From assembly GCA_050293885.1 (NCBI GenBank), contig JBNKNO010000001.1, forward strand, positions 169,414 to 233,413: a DNA stretch of 64,000 nt. The letters run 5' to 3'. The number at the start of each line of letters is the position of its first letter. The stretch's first letter is position 1. Below, piece after piece: positions 61,474 through 64,000 of this stretch. Position numbers and translations under genes: made by a program. Source of the stretch: Nitrogeniibacter sp050293885 (GTDB taxonomy: Bacteria > Pseudomonadota > Gammaproteobacteria > Burkholderiales > Rhodocyclaceae). The notes under the pieces were generated by a model, which made no database searches, was not told the DNA's origin, and worked only from the letters and a program-made list of their open reading frames with translations.

Positions 61474-63341
61474 TTCGGCGCCTCCTGGCTGGGGGGAATG
61501 ATCGGCAGGCGCACGATGAAGCTGGCGCCGGGGCCGTCCGCATTGTTGTGCGCGCGCACCGTGCCGCCCATGTCGGCGACGATGCCGTAGGAAATCGACA
61601 GCCCGAGCCCGACGCCCTCGCCGACATCCTTGGTAGTGAAGAAGGGGTCGAACAGTTGGCCCATGGCGGCCGGGGGGATGCCGTGACCGCTGTCGCGGAT
61701 GCGAATGAGCGCTTCTTCGCCCTCGACGGTGAGCGCGATGTCGAGCACGCGCGCGTCGGCGTCCTTCATGGCGTCCAGACCGTTGCGGATGAGATTGACC
61801 AGTACTTGCTCGATGCGCACCGGATCGCCCATCACGACGGGCGAATGGGCGGGGGGCGCGAAGCGCACTTCGGCGGCGTCCATGTGGATCTGGCCGTCGA
61901 GCAGCGCCAACGCGGCATTGATGGGGTCGAGCAAGGCCACTGGCTGATTGCGGCCCTCACTCTTGCGCGCAAAGGTCTTGAGTTGACCGGTGATGGCGGC
62001 CATGCGTTCGGTGAGGCTCGACACCGAGGCCAGGTTGTCGGCCAGGGTGTCCTTGCGATCGAGCTCGAGCAGCCGCTTGCCGCTGGCCACGAAGGTACGA
62101 ATGGCGGCAATCGGCTGATTGAGTTCGTGCGCGATGGCGGCCGACATCTGCCCGAGCGCGGCGAGCTTGCCGGCCTGGATGAGCTCGTCCTGCGTGGTGC
62201 GCAATTCGTGCTCGGTGCGTCGTCGTTCATCCACCTCGCCTTGCAACTGCTCGCTCAAGGCGCGTAGCGCCATGGCCTCGCGCGCTTCGTCGAGCGAGCG
62301 CTGACGCGCGCGGCGTTCACGCAGATAGAGCACGAACACCACCACCAGAAAGGCGGACACCGTGGTGGTGGCGACCACGCCGAGCACCTGGCGGCGCACC
62401 GGCGCCATCGGTGACAGGTAGTGAATGCGCCAGCCCGGCTGGGCCAGCGGCCGCGAGCGCTCGATGAAAGCCTCGCCGTCGATGCTGATGGCGTCGGGCA
62501 CGCCTGCTTGCGGCTTGCCCCGCGCCAGTGGCTCGAGCGGCACATTGTTGTATTGCCGGCGGGCGCGGATTTGCGCCTTCACTTCGGGCGAGAGTACGTC
62601 GAGGCTGTGGTATTTCCAGTCCGGGCGGCTGGAAAGAAAGATGACGCCGTTGCGGTCACTCACGAGTACGGTTTCACCGCCTTCGGTCCAGTCGGTCTGC
62701 AAGCGATCCAGATCGACCTTGACGACCGCGACCCCGGCAATCCCCGTCGGGCCGTGGATGGGCGCCGACATGAAGTAGCCCGGCAGGCCGGTGGTGACGC
62801 CGATGGCAAAGAACTCACCGGGCTCGCCGGCGGCGGCACGCTTGAAGTAGGGGCGAAAGGCGTAGTTCTGGCCAACGAAGGACAGCGGCTCGGCCCAGTT
62901 GCTCGAGGCCAGCGTGTCGCCGTGGGCATCCATCACGAAAAGCGCCGCCGCTCCGGCGCGGGCATTGACGATTTCAAGATAGCGATTGACCGGCGCGTTG
63001 TCGCCGCCGGCAGTGACCAGATCACGTACGCCCGTGTTGAGCGCGAGCACGAAGGGCAGATAGCGATATTGGTCGAGCGCGCCTTCGACCGTGCTGGTGT
63101 AGAGGGTGAGCCGCTCGTCGCCGATGCGGCGCGCGGTCTCCAGACCGTTGCGTTCGCTGATGCGCCAGGACTGCCAGATGGCGATGAGCGCAAGGGCGAT
63201 GGCGGCGATCGCGATGAGTGCGCGGCTATGCCGGCGGTACCAGCCGGCGCGTAACTGGCGTGCCTGCGCGGTGGCGAGGTCGTCGGAGGCCAGCGGCCGG
63301 GGGGTGGCGGCGATGGGGTGTTCGTTGCCGGTTGCGCTCAT
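61470..63341 (-). CDS. dctB: Sensor histidine kinase, DctB type
   Basis: Membrane kinase of 623 residues. One N-terminal helix (about 38-55), a large periplasmic double-Cache sensor (about 65-310) with NWAEPLSFVGQNYAFRPYFKRA and TGLPGYFMSAPIHGPTGIAGV typical of DctB, a second helix (about 318-338), a coiled signalling helix, H-box AIAHELNQPIAAIRTF and HATPase_c (RNGLDAMKDA, GHGIPPAAM). DctB proteins sense C4-dicarboxylates, but this one is paired with a TAXI rather than DctP transporter, so its ligand may differ. A strong GGAGGG precedes the start. Confidence 0.92.
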   Translation of the reverse strand: MSATGNEHPIAATPRPLASDDLATAQARQLRAGWYRRHSRALIAIAAIALALIAIWQSWRISERNGLETARRIGDERLTLYTSTVEGALDQYRYLPFVLALNTGVRDLVTAGGDNAPVNRYLEIVNARAGAAALFVMDAHGDTLASSNWAEPLSFVGQNYAFRPYFKRAAAGEPGEFFAIGVTTGLPGYFMSAPIHGPTGIAGVAVVKVDLDRLQTDWTEGGETVLVSDRNGVIFLSSRPDWKYHSLDVLSPEVKAQIRARRQYNNVPLEPLARGKPQAGVPDAISIDGEAFIERSRPLAQPGWRIHYLSPMAPVRRQVLGVVATTTVSAFLVVVFVLYLRERRARQRSLDEAREAMALRALSEQLQGEVDERRRTEHELRTTQDELIQAGKLAALGQMSAAIAHELNQPIAAIRTFVASGKRLLELDRKDTLADNLASVSSLTERMAAITGQLKTFARKSEGRNQPVALLDPINAALALLDGQIHMDAAEVRFAPPAHSPVVMGDPVRIEQVLVNLIRNGLDAMKDADARVLDIALTVEGEEALIRIRDSGHGIPPAAMGQLFDPFFTTKDVGEGVGLGLSISYGIVADMGGTVRAHNNADGPGASFIVRLPIIPPSQEAPK

Positions 63342-63378
63342 CCGCCCTCCCGTTGTTCTGAAGTGCGCTGCGGGTGTT

Positions 63379-63825
63379 TCAGACCTTCACGCGCATCAGG
63401 CGGGCTTTTTCCCGATCCCAGTCGCGCTTCTTCTCGACTTCGCGTTTGTCGTGCTGCTTCTTGCCCTTGGCCAGACCGATGGTGGCCTTGATGCGCCCTT
63501 TTGAATAGTGCAGATCGAGCGGGACGAGGGTATAGCCTTCGCGGTCCACCTGGCCGATGAGGCGGTCGATCTGCTGGGCATGCAGCAACAGCTTGCGGGT
63601 GCGTACCGGATCGGGCTTCACATGCGTGGAGGCGGAGATGAGCGCGGTGATGTGCATGCCGAGCAGAAACAGTTCGCCGTTGCGAACGAGGACGTAGGAT
63701 TCCTTGATGTTCGCCCGCCCGGCACGGATGGCCTTCACTTCCCAGCCTTCGAGCACGAGCCCGGCCTCGATCTTCTCCTCGATGAAGAAATCGTGAAAGG
63801 CCTTGCGATTGTCGATAATGCTCAT
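63379..63825 (-). CDS. smpB: SsrA-binding protein SmpB
   Basis: tmRNA partner of 148 residues that brings SsrA to stalled ribosomes. The N-terminal barrel (NRKAFHDFFIEEKIEAGLVLEGWEVKAIRAG) and the basic C-terminal tail (KKQHDKREVEKKRDWDREKARLM), which mimics mRNA, are intact. ATG at 63825; an upstream in-frame ATG at 63885 is not supported. Divergent from ratA with a 68-bp shared promoter region; the ssrA gene is not in the window. Confidence 0.96.
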   Translation of the reverse strand: MSIIDNRKAFHDFFIEEKIEAGLVLEGWEVKAIRAGRANIKESYVLVRNGELFLLGMHITALISASTHVKPDPVRTRKLLLHAQQIDRLIGQVDREGYTLVPLDLHYSKGRIKATIGLAKGKKQHDKREVEKKRDWDREKARLMRVKV

Positions 63826-63893
63826 GGTTGGGGGCTGCGGCGATGCGGTAGAATCGCGCATTCTAGCAGTTCCGCTTCGTTGCAATCACACCC

Positions 63894-64000
63894 ATGGCCG
63901 CCGTCAAGAAAGTTGTCCTGATCGAATTCACCCCCGCGCAGATGTTCGATCTCGTGGACAGGGTGGAGGACTATCCGAAGTTTCTTCCCTGGTGCGGCGG
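63894..64000 (+). CDS. ratA: RatA/COQ10-like START-domain protein (3' partial)
   Basis: The first 35 codons of a START/polyketide-cyclase-like protein: VVLIEFTPAQMFDLVDRVEDYPKFLPWC is diagnostic of the RatA/COQ10 family, linked to ubiquinone binding and, in Escherichia coli, named a ribosome-association toxin. Divergent from smpB, the standard arrangement in proteobacteria. The gene continues past the window. Confidence 0.9.
   Translation, partial: MAAVKKVVLIEFTPAQMFDLVDRVEDYPKFLPWCG

Overview
The window reads as a chromosomal segment of a high-GC, facultatively anaerobic betaproteobacterium, most likely from the Rhodocyclales (Thauera/Azoarcus/Denitromonas type). The basis is a complete membrane-bound nitrate reductase island with paired nitrate carriers, betaproteobacterial-looking housekeeping genes (serB, a pabB-pabC fusion, aroG, mfd, divergent smpB/ratA), an imuA-imuB-dnaE2 cassette, and a C4-dicarboxylate-type two-component system beside a TRAP transporter. 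The genus is an inference; no rRNA is present to test it.

Layout. 0-3.5 kb: two diguanylate-cyclase-type signalling proteins, the second with a haem-binding CxxCH sensor. 3.5-17.3 kb (minus strand): a nitrate respiration island in transcription order Crp/Fnr-type regulator, narK1, narK2, narGHJI, narXL and a small DGC-domain zinc protein. 17.5-20.6 kb: terB-like gene, ettA and a bactofilin. 20.9-24.9 kb: a GlrK/QseE-QseG-GlrR/QseF three-gene signalling operon and a BON-domain secreted protein. 25-30.5 kb: a permease/thioredoxin pair, then a minus-strand operon of DODA dioxygenase, cytochrome b561, two YceI proteins and a glutathionyl-hydroquinone reductase, divergent from a LysR regulator. 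31.6-39.5 kb: pabBC, serB, aroG, mfd. 39.7-45.3 kb: a hemerythrin with a cysteine cluster, a GluR0-like channel receptor, an HhH/OmpA pair, two small proteins and a zinc-ribbon serine protease. 45.3-50.6 kb: SOS mutagenesis cassette with a LexA box. 50.9-56.5 kb: orphan binding protein, RHH protein, ZntB, MscS, MarC, PPOX and VOC proteins. 56.6-63.3 kb: TAXI-TRAP transporter with DctBD-like regulators. The right end holds smpB and the start of ratA.

The most interesting reading is regulatory. Two strong sigma-54 promoters bracket the glrK-qseG-glrR operon. One drives the divergent bactofilin gene and the other drives the downstream BON-domain gene. Each has TGTC-N10-GACA-like sites upstream, the pattern known for GlrR in enterobacteria. 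The cluster therefore looks like a self-contained GlrKR/sigma-54 envelope module controlling a cytoskeletal bactofilin and a periplasmic BON protein. A third sigma-54 promoter, with an inverted repeat upstream, precedes the TAXI binding-protein gene and fits control by the adjacent DctD-like activator.

The sequence is a scaffold with five N runs. Four are flanked by the same 77-80 bp on both sides at an offset of exactly 177 bp. They look like overlapping contig ends left unmerged, so the genes crossing or touching them are probably intact in the real genome.
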